Origin: Rhizobium sp. Leaf262
Lineage (GTDB): Bacteria; Pseudomonadota; Alphaproteobacteria; Rhizobiales; Rhizobiaceae
Direction: 5' to 3'
Assembly: GCF_001422245.1 (NCBI RefSeq)
Contig: NZ_LMMM01000012.1
Coordinates: 613 to 64,612, forward strand
Length of the DNA: 64,000 nucleotides
Shown: piece by piece, positions 28,864-36,537 of the stretch
Numbering within the stretch: position 1 is the stretch's first letter
Layout of the letters: each line of letters opens with the position of its first letter
The notes under the pieces: generated by a model
What the model was told of the DNA's origin: nothing
The model's input: the letters and a program-made list of their open reading frames with translations, nothing else
Database searches by the model: none
Made by a program: the position numbers and the translations under genes

Positions 28864-30003
28864 CTAATCGAAAACAATGCGCGGTGCCGGTTTGCGTAGA
28901 CCCGCTCCGATCTGGTTCCAGACGCCCTGTGCGATCTCGCGGTAGATCAGCGCCTGCGGGCCATCTGGCTCGGCCACGACCACGGGGGTTCCGGCATCCG
29001 ATAACTCCCGGATGGAGATCGTCAACGGCACTTCACCGAGGAAGGGAACACCGATCCGTTCCGCTTCTGCCTTGGCACCGCCATGGCCGAAAATATCGTA
29101 GCGTGCACCGGTGTCCGGCGCGATGAAATAGCTCATATTTTCGATGACACCCAGCAAGGGCACTTCGACCTTCCTGAACATTGTGATCCCCTTGCGGGCA
29201 TCGATCAACGCGAGGTCCTGCGGTGTCGAGACGATGACGGCGCCTGCCAGCGGCACCTGCTGGGCGATGGTCAACTGCGCGTCCCCGGTGCCGGGCGGCA
29301 TATCCAGGACCAGCACATCCAGCTCGCCCCACGCCACTTCGCGCAGCATCTGCATCAGCGCCGATTGCACCATGGGACCTCGCCAGATCATCGCGGCTTC
29401 CTCATCCACCAGAAAGCCCATGGACATGACCTTGAGGCCGTAATTTTCCATAGGAATAATGGTGCGGCCTTCGCCCTGCTGCGGGCGACCGGACAGCTTC
29501 AGCAATCGCGGCAGCGAGGGGCCGTAAATATCCGCATCCAGTATGCCGACGCGCAGGCCCAACGTCTGAAGGCCTAATGCAAGATTGACGGCGGTGGTGG
29601 ACTTACCGACGCCGCCCTTGCCAGATGCCACGGCGATGATGGCGCCAATGCCGGGTACGCCCGCCTTGCTGCGTGATGGCTGACCGGACGACGCCGTCGA
29701 TGGCTGCGGCTTTGAGGCAGAGCCGGAGCGCGCAGCCGGAGCGGAGCCGGGTTTGCGATCTGCCGTCAGCGCGACCATGGCCGATTTTACGCCCGGCACG
29801 GAGAGGGCTGCCTTTTCAGCGGCAAGCCGCAGCGGCTCCATATCATCGGCTTTCTCTGCCGGAACGGTTATGGAAAAAAAGGCCTTGCCATCTGCAATGA
29901 AAATTTCCGACACCATGCCCAGCGCGACGATGCCTTTATCGCTGCCCGGATAGACGACGCTTTCGAGTGCCCGCTCGATCTGCTTCCTGTCGGCCTGTGT
30001 CAT
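28864..30003 (-). CDS. mrp: Mrp/NBP35 family ATPase without cysteines
   Basis: The 379-residue product has an N-terminal MIP18/DUF59-like domain (about 1-85), a Ser/Pro-rich linker, and a ParA-like P-loop ATPase with AVASGKGGVGKSTTAVNLAL, DADIYGPSLPRLL and LVLDMPPGTGDAQLT. Mrp/ApbC proteins usually hold a bridging 4Fe-4S cluster through a CxxC motif and deliver it to target enzymes. Here the CxxC place reads NMSYFIAPDTGARYDIFG, and I find no cysteine in the whole chain. It either works without a self-held cluster or uses other ligands. ATG 30003 has GGAAACAG upstream and is preferred over ATG 30015. Confidence 0.92.
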   Translation of the reverse strand: MTQADRKQIERALESVVYPGSDKGIVALGMVSEIFIADGKAFFSITVPAEKADDMEPLRLAAEKAALSVPGVKSAMVALTADRKPGSAPAARSGSASKPQPSTASSGQPSRSKAGVPGIGAIIAVASGKGGVGKSTTAVNLALGLQTLGLRVGILDADIYGPSLPRLLKLSGRPQQGEGRTIIPMENYGLKVMSMGFLVDEEAAMIWRGPMVQSALMQMLREVAWGELDVLVLDMPPGTGDAQLTIAQQVPLAGAVIVSTPQDLALIDARKGITMFRKVEVPLLGVIENMSYFIAPDTGARYDIFGHGGAKAEAERIGVPFLGEVPLTISIRELSDAGTPVVVAEPDGPQALIYREIAQGVWNQIGAGLRKPAPRIVFD

Positions 30004-30114
30004 GTCTGTTTCCATTGCGCTTCATCCACAGCCACTCCATACCCAAGTGCTGCGGTTTCGCCAATGATAAAGCGCAACGCCCTACGCTTCAGCGACCGGC
30101 GGACGCTTTTGGCG

Positions 30115-31338
30115 TCAGGTATCTAGGCCAGCGTCGAACTTCTCCGGATCGAAGATGCGTCCGTCAAAGAATGTGTCAGGGCCGAGAACAAGGCCGGAGC
30201 GGGAGGCGCCGACGTGAACGGGCACCTGCAACGTGCCCTCCAGCTTCATGTTGGCTGATGGAACGGGCGCGAAGATCGGCTTGACCGCCTTGCGGAAGAT
30301 ATCGGGACGAAAAGCTTCGCAGGCGGCTTCATAAGCCTTTGCATCCGTCGCGAACTCCGGCGGGCAGTCCTGCCAGCGCAGCATCTGGCTGAAAAACCAC
30401 AAAGCCTGACTCTGCCACGGAAAATTCGCGGCCTTGCTGCTCGTGGAAAAAAAGCCGTGGCATTCGAGCAGGCGGGCGGGCGAGTGCGGAATATAGCCGG
30501 TCAACGCGGGCAAAATCAGATCGCCCTCCACCGCCAGATAGTGAGGCGATGAAAGAATGCCTGCCAGTTCCTCTATATTGGCATGGCTGGAGCACCATTC
30601 TCCTGCCCTGTAGAGCGCACGCAGCAGCGCTTCCAACGTGGCAGGCTCGGCGTCCGCCCAATCGCGAGACACCGACAGCACCTTCTCAGGCGCGTTTTGC
30701 CAGATATGCATCTTGGTGGTCGCAATGCGCGCAGTACCATGCAGGACAGCGGCGCTCCCATAGGGTTCGGCCCCGTAAAATCCATCGATCTCACCCGCTT
30801 CAAGCTTGTGCGGCATGTCCGCAGGCGGCATTTCGACAAGCGTGACGTCGCGTCCGTTTTTCAGGTGTGCACTGTCCAGCAGGTAGCGCAGTTCGAACAT
30901 CGAAACCGACAGGAGATGCTCCACGGCAAGAACCAGTGGCTTTAACTGCGCGGCCTGCCGCGAGGCTGCGACGCGGGACACAGCGCGGGCAAGTGTGCCG
31001 GGATCGGGAACCTTCATCCCCTGCTCGGCCAGATCATCGTGCAGTTCCTGCGAAACCACGAATGCCGCGCCGCCCGTTGCCAGCACAAAGGGCGCGACAA
31101 GGTCTGATGGAAGTTCGGGTACGCCGAGTGCGCCCGCAACGGGAATGGATGCGGGAAGATGCAGCCCCTGTAGGTCACCGGCGTGCCATTCGGTCAGAAG
31201 ATCGCGCACAGACGGCTTTTTCATCAGGCTTAGGGCGACGCCCTCGTCGGCGGCAAATCCCTTTTCAGCAGCAACAACGAGGACCGCGCAATCAATCGTC
31301 GGAGAAAATCCGGCCTTGAAGCTTCTCGAAGCTGCCAA
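30115..31338 (-). CDS. NrtA/NasS-like binding protein, probably cytoplasmic
   Basis: The product (407 residues) belongs to the CmpA/NrtA family of nitrate, bicarbonate or taurine-type binding proteins, with FKAGFSPTIDCAVLVVAAEKGFA at the N-terminus, LHLPASIPVAGALGV, and later AGEIDGFYGAEPYGSAAVL. There is no signal peptide or lipobox, so it resembles NasS, the soluble nitrate/nitrite sensor. NasS normally pairs with the ANTAR antiterminator NasT, but no nasT or transporter gene is adjacent. A TTG at 31338 has GAGGAG five bases upstream and is preferred over GTG 31362. A LuxR-type gene lies 78 bases upstream on the same strand. Confidence 0.8.
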   Translation of the reverse strand: MAASRSFKAGFSPTIDCAVLVVAAEKGFAADEGVALSLMKKPSVRDLLTEWHAGDLQGLHLPASIPVAGALGVPELPSDLVAPFVLATGGAAFVVSQELHDDLAEQGMKVPDPGTLARAVSRVAASRQAAQLKPLVLAVEHLLSVSMFELRYLLDSAHLKNGRDVTLVEMPPADMPHKLEAGEIDGFYGAEPYGSAAVLHGTARIATTKMHIWQNAPEKVLSVSRDWADAEPATLEALLRALYRAGEWCSSHANIEELAGILSSPHYLAVEGDLILPALTGYIPHSPARLLECHGFFSTSSKAANFPWQSQALWFFSQMLRWQDCPPEFATDAKAYEAACEAFRPDIFRKAVKPIFAPVPSANMKLEGTLQVPVHVGASRSGLVLGPDTFFDGRIFDPEKFDAGLDT

Positions 31339-31416
31339 ACGAATCTCCTCTGCCGCCAGCACCTATGAGAATTGCGCACGTTGGCACATATAACAATCGA
31401 AAAATCGAAAATATTC

Positions 31417-32157
31417 CTATTTTATTAGCCCTACGCGCAATGCCTTTGCCACGGCCTGCGTTCGGTTGACCGTATCGAGCTTCTTGGTGGCCCGGTTTAG
31501 GTAATGATTGACGGTATGTTCCGACAGGGCAAGAATCTCGGCGATTTCCGCGCTGGTTTTTCCTGCCGCCGTCCAGTTCAGACAGTCGATCTCACGATCC
31601 GTGAGCGTACCCGGAACACGCGCATCGAGGCTGCGAACATAGGCAAGGTGGCTGAACACATGAGCCGATACATAGGCGATCTCGGCCACGAATCTCGGCG
31701 TGAAATCGGATTTGTTGCCGTGAAACGAAATCGCTCCCCGCTGGCCAGTCGCGTCCTGCACCGGACACCAGAGCGCATGGACCATATCAAAGCGGCCGAA
31801 CAGCTCCGTGATGGTCTTGGCCATGGCATCGTCCTGACCGCGGGATACGAATTCGGCGTCTACGACGAATGGCACGCAGGACTGCTTTAAAGCGCGCAGA
31901 ACATTGCTGCGCGGCAAGAGTCCCTCATGGTCATACTGATGAAGCAGTTCCGCAGGCCAATTGGTGATGACCGTATATTGAGAAAGTTCAAGGGCGATGT
32001 GGGACGGAATGTGGACGACCATGAAGGCTTTCATGCCCCATGCTTCGGTCAATTTTTTGAGAAAGCGGAAGATATCGAATTGGGTTTTGAGCCCAGCCAC
32101 CTCTTGCGCGATTTCTGCGCCGGGGACGGAAAGCTGAGAGACGTCTCTGTTCAACAT
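31417..32157 (-). CDS. LuxR-type regulator without adjacent luxI
   Basis: The 246-residue product has an N-terminal autoinducer-binding-like domain (about 20-165) and a C-terminal LuxR helix-turn-helix (about 178-243), with LTDREIDCLNWTAAGKTSAEIAEIL and HTVNHYLNRATKKLDTVNR. In acyl-homoserine-lactone receptors an Asp-Pro pair lies after the conserved W and Y; here the region reads YDHEGLLPRSN, so lactone binding is doubtful. No synthase gene is in the window. A perfect 17-base palindrome lies 64 bases upstream. It may regulate itself or the NrtA-like gene that follows on the same strand. Confidence 0.88.
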   Translation of the reverse strand: MLNRDVSQLSVPGAEIAQEVAGLKTQFDIFRFLKKLTEAWGMKAFMVVHIPSHIALELSQYTVITNWPAELLHQYDHEGLLPRSNVLRALKQSCVPFVVDAEFVSRGQDDAMAKTITELFGRFDMVHALWCPVQDATGQRGAISFHGNKSDFTPRFVAEIAYVSAHVFSHLAYVRSLDARVPGTLTDREIDCLNWTAAGKTSAEIAEILALSEHTVNHYLNRATKKLDTVNRTQAVAKALRVGLIK

Positions 32158-32220
32158 AGGTTTTAAATTCTTTGCGAGGCGAACTTGAAATGAAGTGTAT
32201 TGGTAGCAGAAAATTGTTGT

Positions 32221-32237
32221 GTCTTGAATATCAAGAC
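32221..32237. promoter_or_regulatory. Perfect palindrome upstream of the LuxR-type gene
   Basis: GTCTTGA-ATA-TCAAGAC is a perfect 7+3+7 dyad, 64 bases upstream of the LuxR-type start and 96 bases past the IclR stop. LuxR proteins bind 18-20 bp dyads, so it may be an autoregulatory operator. A plus-strand T-run follows after 5 bases, so a terminator-like role is an alternative. Confidence 0.45.
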
Positions 32238-32332
32238 GTCAATTTTTTGCAAACAAAAGTTGATCAGCCCGTGCATCGCACGCGTGATGTCCGAGTATTG
32301 TTTTTAAGTTTTATTGCTTAAATTCTGTTTTC

Positions 32333-33133
32333 TTACTCATGCGATGGTGGCAATCGCACCGTTAGTTCACAAGAAATGTTTCGCGCTGCCTCAATAATAA
32401 GCGCCGACCAACTTTCCAGTCGTTCCCGTGTCAATCTATAAGCGGGGCCGGTAACTGAAATTGCCGCGTGGATACGCCTTCCCGGGGCAGAAACAGGAAC
32501 CGCAATACATTGGATTCCGACTTCGTGTTCCTCCAGATCGAAGCCGTAACCTTGCTTGCGAATGGCCTCCACCTCCTGCCTGAGGCGGTGGGGTGAGGTA
32601 ATGGTATTTGCAGTGTAGGGTTGAAACACCATGCGTAAGAGTGCCCCCTCCAGTTCGCTTTCCGTCAGAAGCGACAAGGCTGCCTTGCCCACCCCGGTAC
32701 AGTGGGCCGGGGAGACGCGACCAATCTGCGAATGCATGCGCACGGCGTGCTTCCCATCCAGCTTGTCGAGATAGACGATTTCCGCCCCGCGCAAGATGCC
32801 AAGGTGAACCGACTCCTGCGTCTTCTCGTGCAGAAGCCGCAGGTGCGGGACGGCTACCGAGCGGATATCGCTTCCGCTCCATGCCTGCGAAGCAAAGGTC
32901 AACAGGCGGATACCCGCGACATAAGTCTGATCGCCCCTCTGCTCGAGCAGACCTTCTTCGAGAAGGTGGGCAAGCTGACGGTGAAGGCTGCCGCGTGGCT
33001 GGCCACACCGCTGCAGTATATCTGTAAAGCGGGGCGGTTGCGGCGACATGACCACAAGTTCAAGCAGGGAGATCGCCTTGCCGAGCGTGCCTGTTGTGCT
33101 TTCACCAGTCCGCCTGTCATCAACGCCTGCCAT
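32333..33133 (-). CDS. IclR family transcriptional regulator
   Basis: The 266-residue product has an N-terminal winged helix (about 12-75; LGKAISLLELVV, ILQRCGQPRGSLHRQLAHLL) and a C-terminal effector domain with VYLDKLDGKHAVRMHSQIG, HCTGVGKAALS and GYGFDLEEHEVGIQCIAVPV. ATG 33133 has GGAG six bases upstream; the open frame continues upstream only because it runs antisense to the SDR gene. It is divergent from a four-gene sugar operon, and a symmetric site lies between, so it most likely represses that operon until a sugar acid binds. Confidence 0.92.
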   Translation of the reverse strand: MAGVDDRRTGESTTGTLGKAISLLELVVMSPQPPRFTDILQRCGQPRGSLHRQLAHLLEEGLLEQRGDQTYVAGIRLLTFASQAWSGSDIRSVAVPHLRLLHEKTQESVHLGILRGAEIVYLDKLDGKHAVRMHSQIGRVSPAHCTGVGKAALSLLTESELEGALLRMVFQPYTANTITSPHRLRQEVEAIRKQGYGFDLEEHEVGIQCIAVPVSAPGRRIHAAISVTGPAYRLTRERLESWSALIIEAARNISCELTVRLPPSHE

Positions 33134-33209
33134 ATTATTCTCCACGCGCGCACATGCCGTGCTTGACATAGGGTCGAGGGCAAGGGCACTATTCCGACAA
33201 ATGAAACTT

Positions 33210-33228
33210 AGTTCCAAATAATGGAACT
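33210..33228. promoter_or_regulatory. Candidate IclR operator
   Basis: AGTTCCA-AATAA-TGGAACT is a perfect 7+5+7 palindrome in the short divergent region, 21 bases before the SDR start. Its core TTCCAnnnnnTGGAA resembles the palindromes bound by IclR-family regulators. Position and symmetry suggest it controls the sugar operon. Confidence 0.6.
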
Positions 33229-33248
33229 TGCAATCCTTGTCTGGTGTC

Positions 33249-34022
33249 ATGACGCTGAAAAATTCCGAGCAGCTTTCCGAATTTGCAGATGAGGGTATTC
33301 TCATCACCGGCGGCGGTTCGGGTATCGGTGCGTCGCTTGTGGAGGCTTTCGCCGAGCACGGCGCGAAGGTCGCCTTCATCGACATCAACGAGGCTGCCGG
33401 GCGGAAGCTGGCCGAAACACTGTCTTTACGGACACGACATCCAGTATCCTTCGTCCATGCCGATCTCCGCGACCAGTCGCAACTGGAACGAGCCGTAGCC
33501 GACGCTGCCGGGGCAACCGGCGGCATCAAGGTTCTGATCAACAATGCCGCGTGGGACGACCGGCACGACATCGACACCGTCACCAGCGACTACTGGGACC
33601 AAAATCATGCCGTCAATCTGAAGCCCGTCTTCTTCGTCACCCAGGCGGCGCTGCCGCACCTGCGCCAGGCGCGGGGTGCATCTATCATCAATTTCTCGTC
33701 GATTTCTTATCTTCTGAATATGGGCGAATTGCCGGCCTATACCGCCGCAAAGGCCGGTATCGTGGGACTGACCAAGAGCCTTGCCGGTCGACTGGGCCGC
33801 GAAGATATTCGCGTGAATGCCGTTCTACCGGGAATGATCGTCACGGAGAGACAGAAGCAGCTTTGGCTGACGGACGATTCGATTTCGCAAACTGTCGCCC
33901 GCCAATGTCTTAAACGTGCGCTGACTGCGGAAGATCTTGTGGGACCCTGCCTCTTTCTGGCCTCTTCCGCATCCGCCGCCATGACGGCGCAAACAATCAT
34001 CATCGATGGAGGTCTATTGTAA
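33249..34022 (+). CDS. SDR family dehydrogenase, probably sugar (galactose-type) dehydrogenase
   Basis: The 257-residue product is a classical short-chain dehydrogenase: TGGGSGIG binds NAD(P), NNAAWD is the structural NNAG-type motif, and Ser in INFSSISY with YTAAK form the catalytic triad with Asn. The family cannot fix the substrate, but the operon (dgoK, dgoA, lactonase) suggests oxidation of D-galactose or a similar aldose to its lactone. ATG 33249 is used; the frame opens with a TTG at 33228 that lies inside the palindromic site. The stop overlaps the next start by one base (TAATG). Confidence 0.88.
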   Translation: MTLKNSEQLSEFADEGILITGGGSGIGASLVEAFAEHGAKVAFIDINEAAGRKLAETLSLRTRHPVSFVHADLRDQSQLERAVADAAGATGGIKVLINNAAWDDRHDIDTVTSDYWDQNHAVNLKPVFFVTQAALPHLRQARGASIINFSSISYLLNMGELPAYTAAKAGIVGLTKSLAGRLGREDIRVNAVLPGMIVTERQKQLWLTDDSISQTVARQCLKRALTAEDLVGPCLFLASSASAAMTAQTIIIDGGLL

Positions 34023-34939
34023 TGTCCGATGCCGCATTCGTTGCCGTGGACTGGGGTACGACCAGTTTCCGGCTTTGGCTGATCAGCAGATCCGGCGAAA
34101 TTCTGGGCGAAAGACGCAGTTCCGAAGGCATGACCACGGCGATGCAGGCAGGTTTTTCCAAGGTCCTCGCCTCGCATCTTTCGGCGCTGTCTGCGCCATC
34201 GGGATTGCCGGTGATCATTTGCGGCATGGCGGGTGCGCGACAGGGCTGGGTCGAAGCCGGTTACGTGGATGTTCCCGCCGATCTCAAGGATGTCCTGAAG
34301 GGCGCGGTTACTGTGTCGGGCGAAGCGAGCGACGTTCGCATTCTGCCGGGGCTCGCCCAGCGGTCCGCGCAAACGCCGGATGTGATGCGCGGTGAGGAAA
34401 CCCAGTTGCTGGGCGCGCTTTCCGCCGACTATGAAACCGGCGAACAGCTTGTTTGCATGCCCGGAACCCATTCAAAATGGGTCAATGTCCGCGATATGAA
34501 AGTAACCGGATTTTCGACCTTCATGACCGGAGAGCTGTTCGACGTTATTTCCAAACATTCCATCCTCTCGCATGCGGTTGCCAACGCGGACGCCTTTACC
34601 GGCGATCTGCCTGCCTTCCGCGATGCTGTGACCGACAGCTATGCCAACCCGCATATGGCGACGAACCGGCTGTTTACGGTGCGCTCGGGACAATTGCTGC
34701 ATGGCCTGTCCGCCACCGATGCCAAAGCCAAGCTTTCCGGCACGATGATCGGGCTTGAGATTGCCGGCGCGCACGCCAATGCTGCGAAAGCCGCAAAGGT
34801 GGTTTTGATTGCGTCCGGTTCTCTCGGCGAACTCTACAAGGCAGCATTCGCAGCACTTTCCATGGATTACGTCACCATCGACGCCGATGAGGCGGTTCGC
34901 CGCGGACTTATCACAGCCGCAAACGCCATTTGGCACTAA
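34022..34939 (+). CDS. dgoK: 2-dehydro-3-deoxygalactonokinase
   Basis: The 305-residue product is a DgoK kinase that phosphorylates 2-keto-3-deoxygalactonate. AVDWGTTSFRLWLI is the N-terminal ATPase-fold phosphate motif, VICGMAGARQGWVEAGYV follows, and CMPGTHSKWV with FSTFMTGELF are further family signatures. The start codon overlaps the SDR stop, and dgoA starts 11 bases after its own stop, so the genes are translated in a tight operon. Confidence 0.95.
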   Translation: MSDAAFVAVDWGTTSFRLWLISRSGEILGERRSSEGMTTAMQAGFSKVLASHLSALSAPSGLPVIICGMAGARQGWVEAGYVDVPADLKDVLKGAVTVSGEASDVRILPGLAQRSAQTPDVMRGEETQLLGALSADYETGEQLVCMPGTHSKWVNVRDMKVTGFSTFMTGELFDVISKHSILSHAVANADAFTGDLPAFRDAVTDSYANPHMATNRLFTVRSGQLLHGLSATDAKAKLSGTMIGLEIAGAHANAAKAAKVVLIASGSLGELYKAAFAALSMDYVTIDADEAVRRGLITAANAIWH

Positions 34940-34949
34940 GGAAGTCATC

Positions 34950-35582
34950 ATGACACGCATCCCCTTCCCTCAAATGAAGTACCCTCTGGTCGCAATTCTT
35001 CGCGGCATCCGACCTGAAGAAAGCGAAAGCGTCGTCACGGCGCTTCTCGAAAGCGGCCTGCGCGCCATCGAAATTCCGCTTAATTCTCCCGACGCCTTCC
35101 GCTCCATCGAAATTGCGGCAAAGCTTGCGCCCGCCGATGCACTCATTGGGGCTGGCACTGTCTTGACCGTGGACGACGTGGCGAAACTCGATGCGGCCGG
35201 TGGCCGGTTGATGGTCAGCCCCAATGTGGATGTCGATGTCATCAAGGCCGCCTCCGACAAAGGCATGGTGACCATGCCGGGCGTATTGACCCCGACGGAG
35301 GCGCTGCTTGCGCTCAAGGCCGGTGCGACAGGTTTGAAATTCTTCCCCGCCAGCGTGCTTGGCCCATCTGGCATCAACGCCATCCGTGCCATTCTGCCGA
35401 ATGACACGCTGGTGGCGGCAGTCGGCGGTGTGTCCGACAAGAATTTCACCGACTACACAAGCACCGGGATCACGGCCTTCGGTCTTGGCACCAGCCTCTA
35501 CAAGCCTGGAATGACGGCAGGCGGCGTGCGGGAACGTGCGATTGCCACCGTCACCGCCTATGATGCAGCAATGGGAGCATGA
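34950..35582 (+). CDS. dgoA: 2-dehydro-3-deoxy-6-phosphogalactonate aldolase
   Basis: The 210-residue product is a KDPG/KDPGal-type class I aldolase, splitting the phosphorylated keto-deoxy acid into pyruvate and glyceraldehyde 3-phosphate. ILRGIRPEES carries the catalytic glutamate region, IEIPLNSP and GAGTVLTVDDV line the barrel, and the Schiff-base lysine lies in ATGLKFFPAS. The RGIRPEE and IPLNSP sequences fit the galactonate branch better than Eda. ATG 34950 has AAGGAAG upstream; the longer frame overlaps dgoK and is not real. The lactonase gene follows after 3 bases. Confidence 0.95.
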   Translation: MTRIPFPQMKYPLVAILRGIRPEESESVVTALLESGLRAIEIPLNSPDAFRSIEIAAKLAPADALIGAGTVLTVDDVAKLDAAGGRLMVSPNVDVDVIKAASDKGMVTMPGVLTPTEALLALKAGATGLKFFPASVLGPSGINAIRAILPNDTLVAAVGGVSDKNFTDYTSTGITAFGLGTSLYKPGMTAGGVRERAIATVTAYDAAMGA

Positions 35583-35585
35583 ACC

Positions 35586-36473
35586 ATGGCCGAAATCCAC
35601 GAATTTGCAGGTAAGGTTCTCGACCCGGCACAGATGATGCTGGGCGAAGGTCCAAGTTTCGATCCCATCACCAACACCTTGTGCTGGCTGAACATACTGG
35701 GCAAGGAATTGCACGAACTGGATCTGGGCACACAGACCAAAACGGTTCACGCCCTGCCCTTCATGGCAAGCGTGGTGGCACGCATCGACGACAAAAAGCA
35801 GTTGCTGGCATCGGACGAAGGTCTGTTCATTCGGGACCGCGCAACCGGCGATCTCTTCCTGCATGCGGATTTCGAACCGGGCAAGCCAGGCAATCGCTCC
35901 AATGACGGGCGCGTGCATCAGAGCGGCGCGCTGTGGATCGGCACCATGGGCAAGAAAGCCGAGGACGGTGCAGGCGCCATTTATCACGTCGCCAAAGGCG
36001 TCGTGACGACATTGTTCGAAAACATCAGCATCACCAATGCCATGTGCTTTTCACCAGATGGAGCAACCGGCTTCTATGTCGACACGCGCGCGAACCGGCT
36101 GATGCGCGTTGCTCTCGACCCCGACACGGGACTACCAACAGCCAAAGCCGAGGTTTTCGTCGATCAGGCCGGAAAAGACGGCGGAATCGATGGGGCTGTC
36201 TGCGATGCCGATGGCAATATCTGGAATGCGCGCTGGGGTATGGGTGCCGTGGATCGCTATTCCGCCGATGGGCGGCATGTCGCGCGCTACAAGGTGCCCG
36301 CCAAGCAGACGACCTGCCCCGTGTTCTTCGGCGCATCGGCCAATCGTATCGGCGTGACATCGGCCTGTGAAGGGCTGGACGACGCGACCATCAAGGCCAA
36401 TCCGCTCTTCGGTGCCACCTTCGATCTCGGTATCGAGGTCAACGGCATGTTGGACCACGCCTACAAGGCTTGA
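35586..36473 (+). CDS. SMP-30/gluconolactonase family protein
   Basis: The 295-residue product is a six-bladed propeller of the SMP-30/regucalcin group. LGEGPSFDP holds the metal-binding Glu, NRSNDGRVHQSGALWIGTMG the Asn/Asp core, and DGGIDGAVCDADGNIWNARW the later metal Asp. These enzymes open sugar lactones, which fits the step between the SDR dehydrogenase and the keto-deoxy sugar enzymes. It is the last gene of the operon and is followed by a hairpin before a convergent gene. Confidence 0.92.
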   Translation: MAEIHEFAGKVLDPAQMMLGEGPSFDPITNTLCWLNILGKELHELDLGTQTKTVHALPFMASVVARIDDKKQLLASDEGLFIRDRATGDLFLHADFEPGKPGNRSNDGRVHQSGALWIGTMGKKAEDGAGAIYHVAKGVVTTLFENISITNAMCFSPDGATGFYVDTRANRLMRVALDPDTGLPTAKAEVFVDQAGKDGGIDGAVCDADGNIWNARWGMGAVDRYSADGRHVARYKVPAKQTTCPVFFGASANRIGVTSACEGLDDATIKANPLFGATFDLGIEVNGMLDHAYKA

Positions 36474-36504
36474 TACCTCAACCGGCAAGCCCAAAGGCTG
36501 ACAA

Positions 36505-36537
36505 TCGCGATCCTTTAAACCGTTGCAAGGATCGCGA
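36505..36537. terminator. Hairpin between convergent genes
   Basis: TCGCGATCCTT (36505-36515) pairs perfectly with AAGGATCGCGA (36527-36537). It lies between the sugar operon stop (36473) and the stop of the GGDEF-EAL gene (36538), so it can serve both directions. No strong T-run is present. Confidence 0.55.

Noticed and set aside
32333..33583. 416-codon version of the IclR gene
   Set aside because: The first 150 codons run antisense to the SDR gene and through the operator; GGAG before ATG 33133 and family length support the shorter form.
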